NCBI GenBank assembly: GCA_021775655.1
Contig: JAJFHK010000210.1
Span: 1-18,249 of the forward strand
Length of the DNA: 18,249 bases
Source of the DNA: Filomicrobium sp.
GTDB taxonomy: Bacteria > Pseudomonadota > Alphaproteobacteria > Rhizobiales > Hyphomicrobiaceae
Direction: 5' to 3'
A program made the position numbers and the translations under genes. The stretch's first letter is position 1; each line of letters opens with the position of its first letter. This document shows positions 6,958-16,300 of this stretch, piece after piece. The notes beneath the pieces are model-generated. The model did not search any database and was not told the origin of the DNA. It saw only the letters and a program-made list of their open reading frames with translations.

Positions 6958-7959
6958 ATGTCGGAAAGCGCAGAAACGGTTAAAGCGCTTCATGCCAAAT
7001 CTCCGCAGCTCAAGATCCTTCTGGCCGCACCACGCGGCTTCTGCGCCGGTGTCGACCGCGCAATTAAGATCGTAGAGCTGGCACTGGAGAAGTTCGGCGC
7101 GCCGGTCTACGTCCGACATGAGATCGTACACAACCGATTTGTCGTTGATTCTCTGCGCTCCAAAGGTGCCGTTTTTGTGGAAGAGCTCAACGAGATCCCG
7201 GATACTGACCAGCCTGTGATCTTTTCAGCACACGGGGTCGCCAAGTCCGTTCCGGAAGCTGCGAAATCGCGCAATATGTTCGTTCTGGATGCGACCTGCC
7301 CGCTGGTTTTCAAGGTCCACTTCGAAGCCGTCCGCCACCATGAAGCAGGCCGCGAAGTGATCTTGATCGGACATGCTGGCCACCCAGAAGTTGTGGGCAC
7401 CATGGGCCAGCTCCCCAACGGGGCGGTCCACCTTATTGAGACGGTCGATGATGTCAGCCGGTTCAATCCGCGCAATCAAGGCAAGCTCGCATTCACCACA
7501 CAAACGACTTTGTCCGTAGACGATACGGCCGCAATTGTCGCTGCACTGCAAGAACGCTTTCCGGGAATTGTGGGTCCGCACAAGGAAGACATTTGCTACG
7601 CGACGACCAACAGACAGGCCGCTGTCAAGGACATCGCGCCACGCTGCGATCTTGTGCTTGTCGTCGGCGCACCGAACTCATCCAATTCTCTTCGCCTTGT
7701 TGAGGTTGCAGAACGCGGTGGATCCCCATCGGGGCACCTCGTACAGCGTGCCGCCGATATACCCTGGCATCTAGTTCCTGAAAACGCCGGAACTGTCGGC
7801 ATAACCGCTGGAGCCTCCGCTCCCGAAGTTCTCGTGGACGAAATTATTTCAGCCCTCGGCGAACGTTTTTCTATCGACGTCGAGTTGGTGACAACGGCGG
7901 ACGAAAATGTCGCGTTCAACATTCCACGGGCATTACGCGAAGATCCGACGGCGGCATGA
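6958..7959 (+). CDS. ispH: 4-hydroxy-3-methylbut-2-enyl diphosphate reductase IspH
   Basis: Last enzyme of the MEP isoprenoid pathway, an iron-sulfur reductase making IPP and DMAPP. Its 333 residues carry the three cluster cysteines: C29 in [14 protein letters not shown]114 in DATCPLV and C213 in [11 protein letters not shown]. Also present are the substrate-site histidines in HEIVHNR (H58), FSAHGV (H92) and GHAGHPEV, and the TTQTTLS stretch. The protein is full length with a typical N-terminus. GAGG lies about 12 bases before the ATG, a modest ribosome-binding site. It is divergent from the lipoprotein gene and followed after 68 bp by thrB in the same direction. Confidence 0.98.
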   Translation: MSESAETVKALHAKSPQLKILLAAPRGFCAGVDRAIKIVELALEKFGAPVYVRHEIVHNRFVVDSLRSKGAVFVEELNEIPDTDQPVIFSAHGVAKSVPEAAKSRNMFVLDATCPLVFKVHFEAVRHHEAGREVILIGHAGHPEVVGTMGQLPNGAVHLIETVDDVSRFNPRNQGKLAFTTQTTLSVDDTAAIVAALQERFPGIVGPHKEDICYATTNRQAAVKDIAPRCDLVLVVGAPNSSNSLRLVEVAERGGSPSGHLVQRAADIPWHLVPENAGTVGITAGASAPEVLVDEIISALGERFSIDVELVTTADENVAFNIPRALREDPTAA

Positions 7960-8027
7960 AAGAACCGCTATGCGCAGGCAACCATAAGCATCACAACTAA
8001 CCCAAACCATATCAGTTAAGCTCCGCC

Positions 8028-8996
8028 ATGGCCGTCTACACCGAAGTCAACGACGAAGAACTCGAACGGTTCCTAGAGCGCTATGGGATCGGCGACCTCA
8101 TGTCGTTCAAAGGCATCGCCGAAGGTGTCGAGAATACCAATTACATGCTCCACACGACATCGGGATCATTCATCCTCACGCTTTACGAAAAGCGCGTTGA
8201 TACGGCCGACCTCCCGTTCTTCCTTGGCCTGATGGAGCATCTTGCCGAACGAGGTGTCTCCTGTCCCCTGCCGGTTCGAGATTCCGCCGGAAATAATCTC
8301 AATGAGTTGTGTGGCCGAACGGCTGCTCTGATCACCTTCCTTGAAGGTTTCTGTATCAAACGGCCGCAGCCTACCCATTGCGCTGAACTGGGCCGCGCCC
8401 TCGCCCGCTTCCATCTCGCAGGCAACGGGTTTCCGCTGAGCCGCACCAACGCGCTCGGCCCCCCTGGCTGGCCACCGCTGTTTTCCGGGTTCGCTGATGA
8501 TGCTGATCAAATCGCAGCGGGTTTGCGTGGTGAGATCGAAACCGAAATCAATTGGCTCGCAACCAGTTGGCCAACTGGTCTGCCCGAAGGGGTTATCCAC
8601 GCCGACCTGTTTCCCGACAACGTATTCTTTATCAGCGACAAACTCTCCGGCGTCATCGACTTCTATTTCGCCTGCAATGACTTCCTAAGTTACGACATCG
8701 CCATTTGCATCAATGCCTGGTGCTTTGAAGACGACTATTCGTTCAATGTCACCAAGGCGCGTGCGCTGCTGAAGTCCTACAACGATGGCCGCCAGTTGAC
8801 CGACGAGGAATGCGCGGCTCTACCAATCCTGGCCCGAGGCGCCGCGCTGCGATTTCTACTGACCCGCTGTTATGACTGGCTCAATACGCCAGCCGGCGCC
8901 ATCGTCAAGCCGCACGACCCACTCGCATACTTGCGCCGGCTTCGATTCCATCAGCGCGTTTCCTCGATTGCCGAATACGGTTATGAGCATTCTTAG
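8028..8996 (+). CDS. thrB: homoserine kinase ThrB (APH-fold type)
   Basis: Phosphorylates homoserine in threonine biosynthesis. The 322 residues match the aminoglycoside-phosphotransferase-fold ThrB used in alpha- and beta-proteobacteria rather than the GHMP-kinase ThrB of enterics. The N-terminal MAVYTEV and GIAEGVENTNYML (29-41) are followed by FILTLYEKRV with the nucleotide-binding lysine. The catalytic loop is VIHADLFPDNVFF (H191, D193, N198) and the metal-binding aspartate is D211 in GVIDFYFACND. The ATG at 8028 gives the family N-terminus although the ribosome-binding site is weak. ispH, thrB and rnhA follow one another with 65-70 bp spacers and may share a transcript. The same order is seen in other alphaproteobacteria, as far as I recall. 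Confidence 0.95.
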   Translation: MAVYTEVNDEELERFLERYGIGDLMSFKGIAEGVENTNYMLHTTSGSFILTLYEKRVDTADLPFFLGLMEHLAERGVSCPLPVRDSAGNNLNELCGRTAALITFLEGFCIKRPQPTHCAELGRALARFHLAGNGFPLSRTNALGPPGWPPLFSGFADDADQIAAGLRGEIETEINWLATSWPTGLPEGVIHADLFPDNVFFISDKLSGVIDFYFACNDFLSYDIAICINAWCFEDDYSFNVTKARALLKSYNDGRQLTDEECAALPILARGAALRFLLTRCYDWLNTPAGAIVKPHDPLAYLRRLRFHQRVSSIAEYGYEHS

Positions 8997-9061
8997 GAAC
9001 ACCTGACGCTCCATCGCCCGCCACCGCCGAAGTTGTCTTCTGAGGAGTCAGTTAAGCCCGC

Positions 9062-9517
9062 ATGTCCACCACGACCGACAAGCCGCAAGTCACGATCTAC
9101 ACCGACGGTGCATGTTCCGGAAATCCTGGCCCAGGCGGCTGGGGTGCGATCTTGATGTCGGGTGAGCACCGCAAGGAAATGAGCGGCGGCGAAGAACTCA
9201 CAACCAACAACAAGATGGAGCTTACAGCCGCAATCGAGGCCCTCGCCGCACTTAAACGAACAAGCAAAGTCGACCTCCACACCGATTCCACCTACGTCCA
9301 AAATGGTATCAAGCAGTGGATCCACGGTTGGAAGAAAAACGGCTGGCGCACAGCCGACCGTAAACCCGTGAAGAATGCCGAATTATGGCAACGACTCGAT
9401 GAATTGCGCACCCAGCATGAAGTCGAGTGGCACTGGGTCAAAGGCCACGCCGGACATCCCGAAAACGAGCGCGCAGACGAGCTCGCCCGCGAAGGAATGG
9501 CACCGTTTAAGGACTAG
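9062..9517 (+). CDS. rnhA: ribonuclease HI
   Basis: Cleaves RNA in RNA:DNA hybrids. This is a standard bacterial RNase HI of 151 residues with the complete catalytic set: D15 in [15 protein letters not shown]53 in KMELTA, D75 in HTDSTYV, H129 in [10 protein letters not shown] and D139 in ERADELA. The basic handle region (residues about 85-102, [16 protein letters not shown]) is present. GAGGAG lies about 14 bases upstream of the ATG. It follows thrB by 65 bp and ends 16 bp from the convergent acyltransferase stop, so transcripts probably overlap at their 3' ends. Confidence 0.98.
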   Translation: MSTTTDKPQVTIYTDGACSGNPGPGGWGAILMSGEHRKEMSGGEELTTNNKMELTAAIEALAALKRTSKVDLHTDSTYVQNGIKQWIHGWKKNGWRTADRKPVKNAELWQRLDELRTQHEVEWHWVKGHAGHPENERADELAREGMAPFKD

Positions 9518-9533
9518 AGCCTGTAGTTTCTCG

Positions 9534-10682
9534 TCAACCCGCAGCAATTCCTTCCGCCCGTTGAGCCGCACCCTCCATCCGATCCTTCTTCGTTGGCTCA
9601 TACCTCAACTGCGCCCATGCCGGCCGCTGGTAGAGGAAGCGCAACGGAGTTCGGCGCAAGACCTCAAAAACAACCAATGGGCTCGCCAGCGCCATCAGCC
9701 ACACAATCAGCGATGCGACGCCGGTGTCAGTCACGAATCCAGTCTTCAGAAGAAGGACCCGTGTCACCGCCATGGGAATCATAAATGAGATGTAGAGAAC
9801 GATGGAATTCTTACCGCAGTAACGGATGAAATGCGCAATATCGAACTTCGCCAACAAGCTCGCTGCTGTGACGATAGCAACTGCCCCGGCACCGCCAAGC
9901 ACCAACGAGACAAGCGGCAGTTGCGCGATCGACGAGAATTCTGCACCAGGACCGGGAGTGAACACGAGAATTCCATTCGCAATTGCCCATGCAAAGAAGC
10001 CCCACCATGCAATCGCAACGTTTTCTTGTGCCCACTTTGCGACCGCGAATAATTGCGGCGCCAAGAGATATCCCGCAAGGAAGAAGACGTAGTAGTGCGC
10101 CAGATATTGGTCGATCGCAGCCCAGCCGGTATGCACGGGCACGATCTGCATAATCGCTGCACCGGCAAGCAATACTGCCCCGGGCAAACGGTGCAACAGC
10201 TTTGTCATAATGAACATCAGAGGCAGTACGTAGATGAACCACACCGGCGCATAGGGATTAATTACCGCGTCGATATATTGAACTGCAAAACTTGCAACCG
10301 TCAGGCCACCCTCAGCTGCAAGCCTCAGCGGCAACTGGATCGCAACCCACAGCAAGTAGAAATACGCGAAGTGCAACAGCTTCTTGTCGAGATAGTGCAG
10401 CCACCCGCGCCCAATTGCCAGTGACAGAAATAGCCCCGACAGCAGGAAGAAGTCCGGCATGCGGAAGGGTTTCGCGTAAGCGACAACCCAATGCATGAAA
10501 CCTTCGGCCGCCAGACCCCGCTCAGCGAATCCTTCCCCCACACCGAGCGTCGAATGCATCATCACCACCATGATGATGCAGATACCCTTCGCATAGTCGA
10601 ACCATGCAACGTGGCCGCCGGACTTCGGCAGCCAGTGCGCACGCGCGGCATTCGGGATAGAAACTGTGTTGAATTGGGACAT
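9534..10682 (-). CDS. acyltransferase-3 family membrane protein
   Basis: Integral membrane O-acyltransferase family (PF01757 type) that acetylates or otherwise acylates sugars or surface glycans; the substrate cannot be told here. The 382 residues contain about ten hydrophobic segments. The N-terminus has the family pattern WFDYAKGICIIMVVMMHSTL with the conserved histidine at 43. It is followed by FRMPDFFLLSGLFLSL (73-88) and the basic LDKKLLHF stretch. I chose the ATG at 10682; a TTG directly before it adds one residue. No clear ribosome-binding site is visible. The tail is short and cytoplasmic-looking. The gene is downstream of the peroxiredoxin gene on the same strand, but the 187-bp spacer with hairpins makes co-transcription uncertain. 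Confidence 0.9.
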   Translation of the reverse strand: MSQFNTVSIPNAARAHWLPKSGGHVAWFDYAKGICIIMVVMMHSTLGVGEGFAERGLAAEGFMHWVVAYAKPFRMPDFFLLSGLFLSLAIGRGWLHYLDKKLLHFAYFYLLWVAIQLPLRLAAEGGLTVASFAVQYIDAVINPYAPVWFIYVLPLMFIMTKLLHRLPGAVLLAGAAIMQIVPVHTGWAAIDQYLAHYYVFFLAGYLLAPQLFAVAKWAQENVAIAWWGFFAWAIANGILVFTPGPGAEFSSIAQLPLVSLVLGGAGAVAIVTAASLLAKFDIAHFIRYCGKNSIVLYISFMIPMAVTRVLLLKTGFVTDTGVASLIVWLMALASPLVVFEVLRRTPLRFLYQRPAWAQLRYEPTKKDRMEGAAQRAEGIAAG

Positions 10683-10775
10683 CAAGTTACGGGCACCGCT
10701 GGAACGTTATGTATCGGGCCGAACCGTTGCAGCCGCCGTGCCAGGGTAAGCCCCATAGCGACGTCGTGATCATTG

Positions 10776-10800
10776 CTTCATTGCCAAACTGCCAATGAAG
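10776..10800. repeat. inverted repeat in the peroxiredoxin-acyltransferase spacer
   Basis: CTTCATTG (10776-10783) and CAATGAAG (10793-10800) form a perfect 8-bp stem with a 9-base loop. A second structured element lies at 10828-10860 (GCGGA with TCCGC, GGCC-rich interior), immediately downstream of the peroxiredoxin stop. Neither is followed closely by a T-run on the minus strand. They may end or stabilise the peroxiredoxin message, or bind a regulator of the acyltransferase gene. Confidence 0.4.
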
Positions 10801-10869
10801 GCCATTAGCGAAAAAATGATCTACTTTGCGGAAACCGGCCCCATCTGGACCGGCCTCCGCCAGTCTCAA

Positions 10870-11367
10870 CTAGATGGTATTGCCGATCATCGAGCACATC
10901 GTTTCCGCACTCGACTTGTCATGCTCGGGTGGTGCTTCGTCGATGTTGAGGATTTTTACGACGCCATCGTCGACAAGCATCGCATAGCGTTTTGAACGCA
11001 CTCCGAGTCCAAAGTCTGTCAGATCGATATCGAGACCTGTCGCCTTTGCGAATTCGGCACCGCCGTCAGCCAACAGTTCAACCTTACCGTCTGCGCCTGT
11101 ATCCTTGCCCCATTGCGACATGACAAACACGTCATTCACAGCCGTGCAGCAGATGGCGTCGACGCCCTTTCCCTTGATTTCGTCAAGACGCTGCAAAAAG
11201 CCCGGCATGTGTTTTTGATGGCATGTCGGTGTATAGGCTCCAGGCACCGCGAATAGCGCAATCTTTCGACCCGAAAAAACCTCCGATGTCGTTTTTGGTT
11301 GTGGACCTTCCGGCCCCATAGTGAAGAATTTGGCTTCAGGCAGCCGGTCACCAACGCTGATGGTCAT
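10870..11367 (-). CDS. Prx5-type peroxiredoxin
   Basis: Thiol peroxidase reducing hydrogen peroxide or organic peroxides, probably cytosolic as no signal peptide is seen. The 165 residues start MTISVGDRLPEAKFF. The peroxidatic site is VPGAYTPTCHQKHMPGF with C49, and T46 supports it. The Prx5 signature VNDVFVMSQWGKDTGA follows. Further cysteines are C73 and C74 (AICCTAVND) and C158 near the C-terminus (ETMCSM); C158 is a candidate resolving cysteine, as in atypical 2-Cys Prx5 proteins. The start is supported by AGGGAG about eight bases before the ATG. It lies downstream of the nDsbD-like gene on the same strand with a 128-bp spacer. Confidence 0.95.
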   Translation of the reverse strand: MTISVGDRLPEAKFFTMGPEGPQPKTTSEVFSGRKIALFAVPGAYTPTCHQKHMPGFLQRLDEIKGKGVDAICCTAVNDVFVMSQWGKDTGADGKVELLADGGAEFAKATGLDIDLTDFGLGVRSKRYAMLVDDGVVKILNIDEAPPEHDKSSAETMCSMIGNTI

Positions 11368-11495
11368 TTCATACTCCCTGGATTATTGGTCGATTGAAGT
11401 TAGACGAAAATCCACATTCGCGGGAAACTTGCCATCACCGTTCGCACAGCACCAGTAGATTCGCGATTTACCTCATCACCTTGAGCAGATCGTCA

Positions 11496-12443
11496 TCACT
11501 CAAGCCGAAGCTTTTGTTCCGACTGGCCATTGGCGCCAACAAGAGTCAACGTGATCGATTTACCCTTGAGATCGTCAAGATCGATGGTCTTCGTCAGGTC
11601 GATAACAAAACGTGCCAGCCCAGATTTTCCAGACTCGCCAGCGTCGCGCTGCGGCATTGGAAGATAGAGACCGGAAGGTGCGGTCCCAAAAACATCTCCC
11701 TTCTCTGGTTCTGAGCCAAAATCTACATCTAGAACGACACGTGGACTTTTGCCCGACAACACCACGTCGAAAGCCGTAATCTTGGGATCTTCAGCGCGCT
11801 TTTCACCCTCTGCTCGCGGTGATTGATCAAGAGCCTGCTCAATTTGCGGTGGTAAACCTTGAGATAGGTCCTGCGGGACACCTAGATTGAGGCTCGCTTC
11901 TGCACGGATGCAGATGTCACTGCAGACGCCATACGCGACATCGAGCAATAATTCGATCGGTTTGCTGGCATCCATCGCTGTCACGATCACTGGAAGCACC
12001 ACGCCATCCTTATAACCAATCGACTCTCCCGTCGCACTCAACAATCTTGTGGGAGCTGGAAAGATAACCTTGGCATCGGCAACGTTTTTTGATTTGGACC
12101 AATCGAATTGCGGAGGAATTCCGCCATCCTCGCCGGGAAACTTCCAATAGGTCTTCCAACCCGGCTGCAAGGCGATTTCAACACCGGCAATAATCGCCCG
12201 CGGTCGGCTCGCGGCCAATTCGCTGCTGCGACCTGCCAGCATCCGCACCCGCGATGCATGCCCATCTACCCAATCGCTACTTAACCCAGCCACAGGCGTC
12301 TGTGCGACAACAGATTGTCCGAGCGAACCTCCGATCAGACTGGCAGCGGCCAACGTTATGCAAACCGTCAGACGACCGACGTCCCAAATTCGATTTACGC
12401 TCAAATGCTTGTTATTTCTGCTCAATCTCGAAAGTCCTGTCAC
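11496..12443 (-). CDS. secreted DsbD N-terminal-domain (nDsbD-like) protein
   Basis: A stand-alone version of the periplasmic N-terminal domain of the thiol:disulfide reductase DsbD/ScsB, without the membrane DsbD-beta or thioredoxin-like gamma domains. Of 315 residues, a signal peptide covers about 1-48 (hydrophobic TVCITLAAASLIGGSL, likely cleavage near VAQ-TP). The domain includes PGWKTYWKFPGEDGGIPPQFDW (95-115) and the paired cysteines C174/C178 in YGVCSDICIRAEA, a CxxxC that should cycle between thiol and disulfide. The C-terminal part is a second beta-rich region. The start is a GTG at 12443; no early ATG exists, so it is uncertain by some residues. The partner that would reduce it is not in the window. 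The peroxiredoxin next door hints at a redox setting. Confidence 0.85.
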   Translation of the reverse strand: MTGLSRLSRNNKHLSVNRIWDVGRLTVCITLAAASLIGGSLGQSVVAQTPVAGLSSDWVDGHASRVRMLAGRSSELAASRPRAIIAGVEIALQPGWKTYWKFPGEDGGIPPQFDWSKSKNVADAKVIFPAPTRLLSATGESIGYKDGVVLPVIVTAMDASKPIELLLDVAYGVCSDICIRAEASLNLGVPQDLSQGLPPQIEQALDQSPRAEGEKRAEDPKITAFDVVLSGKSPRVVLDVDFGSEPEKGDVFGTAPSGLYLPMPQRDAGESGKSGLARFVIDLTKTIDLDDLKGKSITLTLVGANGQSEQKLRLE

Positions 12444-12497
12444 TTCGCCCCATTTGATCCTCGTCCATCGTCTAAACGGTTTTGTCCTTACCGCAAA

Positions 12498-12522
12498 TCA
12501 CGTGTCCATGACCACCACGTGA
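12498..12522. promoter_or_regulatory. paired CACGTG inverted repeat in the divergent nDsbD-like/yqgE spacer
   Basis: Two CACGTG palindromes (12499-12504 and 12516-12521) lie 17 bp apart centre to centre, within a longer perfect inverted repeat TCACGTG...CACGTGA with an 11-base spacer. It sits 55 bp upstream of the nDsbD-like start and 88 bp upstream of yqgE. The geometry suits a dimeric regulator bound on one DNA face, but no regulator is known to me for this site. Confidence 0.4.
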
Positions 12523-12609
12523 CTTCCCAGATTTAGGAGTAACTTTGCCAACGTACCTCGATCCAAGTTCAACTTCCCAACAACCCCAACACAACGTTAT
12601 TCTGGGACC

Positions 12610-13230
12610 ATGAGCAAAAGACTAGAACTGGGCGGCGGCGAACCTTCCTATCTGGAAGGCCAGCTTTTGATTGCCATGCCAACCATGTCTGACCCGCGCT
12701 TTGCCCGCTCGGTAATCTACTTGTGCGCGCATTCCGAGGACGGCGCCATGGGGCTGATAATCAACCAGACCGCGAAGAATTTAACTTTCCCAGACCTGTT
12801 TGACCGATTGGAAATGTATCCAGGTGATGACGAGGGCGTATTGGATTTCGAAGACCTTCCAGAAGTTCCGATCCATGTAGGAGGTCCCGTTGAAACCGGT
12901 CGCGGATTCGTATTGCATTCGTCCGACTATTTCGTGAAGGATACGACCCTGAAAATCCGCAATGAGATTTGTCTGACCGCAACGCTGGAAATTCTGAAGG
13001 CGATCGCATCTGGCGACGGTCCTGAGCGCTCCATTCTGGCGCTTGGCTATGCCGGCTGGTCTCCAGGTCAACTCGAAAATGAAATACAGGCGAATGGCTG
13101 GCTCCACTGCCCAGCAACACCCGATATCATATTTTCAGATGGTGATACGGAACCAGACAAATACACTATGGCACTCGCTGCACTTGGCATCGATCCTTCC
13201 CATTTTGTTGCTGATGCCGGACACGCGTAG
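12610..13230 (+). CDS. yqgE: YqgE/AlgH family protein (UPF0301)
   Basis: Conserved bacterial family of about 190-200 residues; biochemical function not established, though AlgH was first linked to alginate regulation in Pseudomonas. The 206 residues contain the family blocks [20 protein letters not shown] (15-34), [19 protein letters not shown] (35-53), [16 protein letters not shown] and the stretch from [16 protein letters not shown] into NGWL. The protein is complete and probably cytosolic. The ATG at 12610 is the natural start; an alternative start further in would cut the conserved first block. It is transcribed alone, divergent from the nDsbD-like gene and convergent with the GGDEF/EAL gene. 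Confidence 0.95.
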   Translation: MSKRLELGGGEPSYLEGQLLIAMPTMSDPRFARSVIYLCAHSEDGAMGLIINQTAKNLTFPDLFDRLEMYPGDDEGVLDFEDLPEVPIHVGGPVETGRGFVLHSSDYFVKDTTLKIRNEICLTATLEILKAIASGDGPERSILALGYAGWSPGQLENEIQANGWLHCPATPDIIFSDGDTEPDKYTMALAALGIDPSHFVADAGHA

Positions 13231-13282
13231 GAGCGTGGAATTCCGCTTCGGCAAACCAACCAGCAAATTCCAATCACGCTCC
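13230..13282. terminator. long imperfect hairpin between convergent yqgE and GGDEF/EAL genes
   Basis: GGAGCGTG (13230-13237) pairs with CACGCTCC (13275-13282), and the adjoining GGAATT / AATTCC can extend the stem past a small bulge. It starts at the last base of the yqgE stop codon. There is no T-run, so it is not a textbook intrinsic terminator, but it is placed to separate the two convergent transcripts. Confidence 0.45.
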
Positions 13283-13325
13283 AACGCCTCATTGAGACGC
13301 AGTTGAGTGGTGACACCGCTGGCCT

Positions 13326-16300
13326 CTAGCCGCTATCGCGCTTTTTAATTGTGGGGCGAGACCCGGGCCCTTGTCCACCGCCTCCGGTCCGTTTATTGGC
13401 CTTACCCGCAAGGCGTTCCAGGCTGGCAGCAATCCCGGGGGGCAAGTGGTCAAACGGTGCTTTTCCCGGTCCATTTGGTGGGGGCAAACCTCCGTTGACT
13501 GGCTGCACACTATCATTGTTGCCACCGGCACTACCAAAACCGTTTCGGCTAGCACCATTGCGACCCGGCCCTGGCTGAGTTGGCGGCACCGAATCACCAG
13601 CAGACTTTTCCGGCGGAAATGGCAAACCTGGCTTGGCCGAATGCGTTGGTCTCGGAACCCTGCCGGACCCATCGCCGGCCGGCCCGTTTTTCGGTCGGGA
13701 CGATGGCTTGGCTTGCGGAAACTGAACCGGACCGGACGAAGACGACGGTCTAGCAGTGGACTGCGGCTGGCCTGGCACAGGCGCGCCATGTCGGCCCGGT
13801 GCTGGTGCCTGAGGCGGCCGAGTCGGCTTCGGCTGCGAAGATGCCGAGGCAGTGGCCGATGACCCAGGCCGCGCAGGAGGCTTCTGATCCGAGCCCAAAG
13901 GAGGAGGCTGCACGGCCGGTAGCTGAGCCGATGGGAAAGACGGCGACCTCCTGGGTGCAGGGGCAGCCGTCGAAACACGCACGGTCGGCTCGCGATCATC
14001 AGCCTTCGGCACCGATGGACCAGTTGATGGCGGACTTGCTTGAGCAATTGGCGGCGGAGTTGGAACCGGGGTCGGATTCGGGGAAGCCCCAGACTTTTCC
14101 TCCCCATTAAACGGGTTTGCAGTAGCTGGCGGTTGTGGCAGCGGCGGAGGAGCTCCATCAGCACCAACCCCCCGTACTTTCCCGCCAGAGCGTGTGTCCC
14201 CGTCCTGCCTTGGCGGCTGCATGCGCTCAATTGGCCGAACAGTCACATTTGGCAGGCCGGCAATCGCGCGGCGGGCATCCTTTTTTACGTCGTCGGGGGT
14301 CGGTCGCGGCGACTTGGCCCCATTGCCCTGAACGGACAGGTTTTGTGGGGGGGGACTACCGTTGAGAGCCGCACCTTGACCACTTGCCTGTGGACGGCCG
14401 TTGCGCATGTCGTGAGCGCCATTGGAGCCCCGCTGCTCGCCGGCAGCGGCATGCGGCATTTGCCCGTTTGCAGAACCAGGCTTCTCGACCTTCTTACTCT
14501 TCTTGGCCTTCTTCGGCCTCGTGCGAAACAGACCAGGTGCTTCGAGTTTGCGCTCAGACTTCGCAATAAGCCGCACCAGATCGGCAACTTCCGCACCAGG
14601 CATCGGCTCGCCGTAATACAGACCCTGTCCATATTCACAGCCAATCGCTCGTAGAAAGACGACGTCCTCTTCGATCTCAACGCCTTCAGCCAGCACCTTT
14701 TTCCCAAGCTCATGTGCAAGAGAAGCAACCGAACGGATCACCGCGCCGCCTTCACTCTCTCCAGCCGTCCCATCCTGAACGATGGCCTTGTCAATCTTGA
14801 TTGTGTCGACTGGAAACCGTTGCAAATAAACCACCGATGAATAACCGGCGCCGAATTCATCAAGGACGATCTCCGCGCCACTCCCGCTCAAAATCCGCAT
14901 CATTTCAACGGCTCGCTCGGGGTTCTCCATCGCAAGCGCTTCGGTGACCTCCAGACGGAGGCAGTTCGACGGTAAGGTGTCGCTATTTATGATCTGACGC
15001 CATTCGTCGATAACTTCAGGCTTGAACATCTGGCAGTTCGAGAGGTTAACGCTGACGAACAACGGAGCCTCGGTGCGCGGTAACAGCGTCTGCCAGGACT
15101 TCGCCGCCTTGAGCGACTGGGTAAGAAGAATGCCGCCAACCTTACGAATAATGTCGCTGCGCTCAGCGAGCTCGACAACAGAGCTATGACCCACTGCTTT
15201 TAGCCGCGGATGATCCCACTGCAGCACGGCTTCGAAACCGGCAAGCTCCTCAGTCGGCAGATACACAATCGGCTGGAAATAAACCTTAAGCGCACCCTGT
15301 TCGATTGCTTGGCGCAATTCCTGCTCTTCGAGTGGCAAGCCCGCCGCTTCGCTTCGCATTTCGGGTTGATAGATCTCTATCCTGTCCGCACCTTTGCGCT
15401 TGGCCCGGTACATGGCAATTTCGGCGCCTTTCAGGAGTTCTTCAGGCGTCGAGCCATCGCCCTCGTAAACCGCGATGCCTAGCGATCCGGTCAACACGAC
15501 GTCCTGCCCCGCAATATTTATCGGAGATCGCAAGGAGCGCCGAATGCGTTCAGCAAGGGCGGCCAACTCACGCGGATCCTGAGCATTGAGAAGCAGCATT
15601 GCGAACTGATCACCACCGATCCGTGCCAACGTATCGTTTCTGTCCAAGTGGCGCTTTAGCCGTCGCGCTATGGTCAGCAGCAAACTGTCCGCAACCTGTA
15701 GTCCGAGGTTCGCGTTGACTGTCCTGAATCGATCCAGATCGATGAAGATGACTGTCGGCCGAACATCATCCTCCAATTTGGCGCGCTGACTTGCAACCGA
15801 TAGCCGGTCGAGGAAAATCTCCTTGTTCGGCAAGTCCGTCACTCGGCACTGCACGGCGTCATAAACCAGCCGTTCGTGCGTTCGCTTAGGGTCTGTTATG
15901 TCACGCAACAGCCCGACGCAGCGCACGTTGCGCCGGTCAGCACTTTCCACACTGGCTGCCTCGAGTTCGAACCAGCGATACGAATTGTCTGAGTGGCGCA
16001 AACGAAATTCGATACGCATGCGTCCGCCGGATCGTTCCTGGATCGACCACAAGACCAGCCGGAATCGATCTCTGTCAGCCGAGTGCACATGTTGCAGGAA
16101 TTCTTCAACTTTGGCGGACAACTCACCGTGGTTGAGACCCAATTGCCCTTCAAGCACATTGCTGACCTTGATCTCGTCACGGCGCGCACTCCATTCCCAC
16201 GTCGCCGCGCCGACACCGTCCACGGCAAGCGCCCGTAGCTGCTGCTCATCGGGCGCTGCCCCATACGCCGGCTCCATCGAGCGGAATGCAAATTGCGTAA

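Noticed and set aside
13371..14110. Plus-strand reading frames of 163 and 103 residues opposite the disordered tail
   Set aside because: Antisense shadows of the same low-complexity region with no ribosome-binding site or domain. The minus-strand frame continues without a break from the EAL domain.
13289..14230. 313-residue minus-strand reading frame overlapping the tail of the GGDEF/EAL gene
   Set aside because: It is in another frame of the same strand, Arg/Leu/His-rich, and lacks any recognisable family. It arises because the Pro/Gly-rich GC-rich tail leaves few stops in alternative frames.
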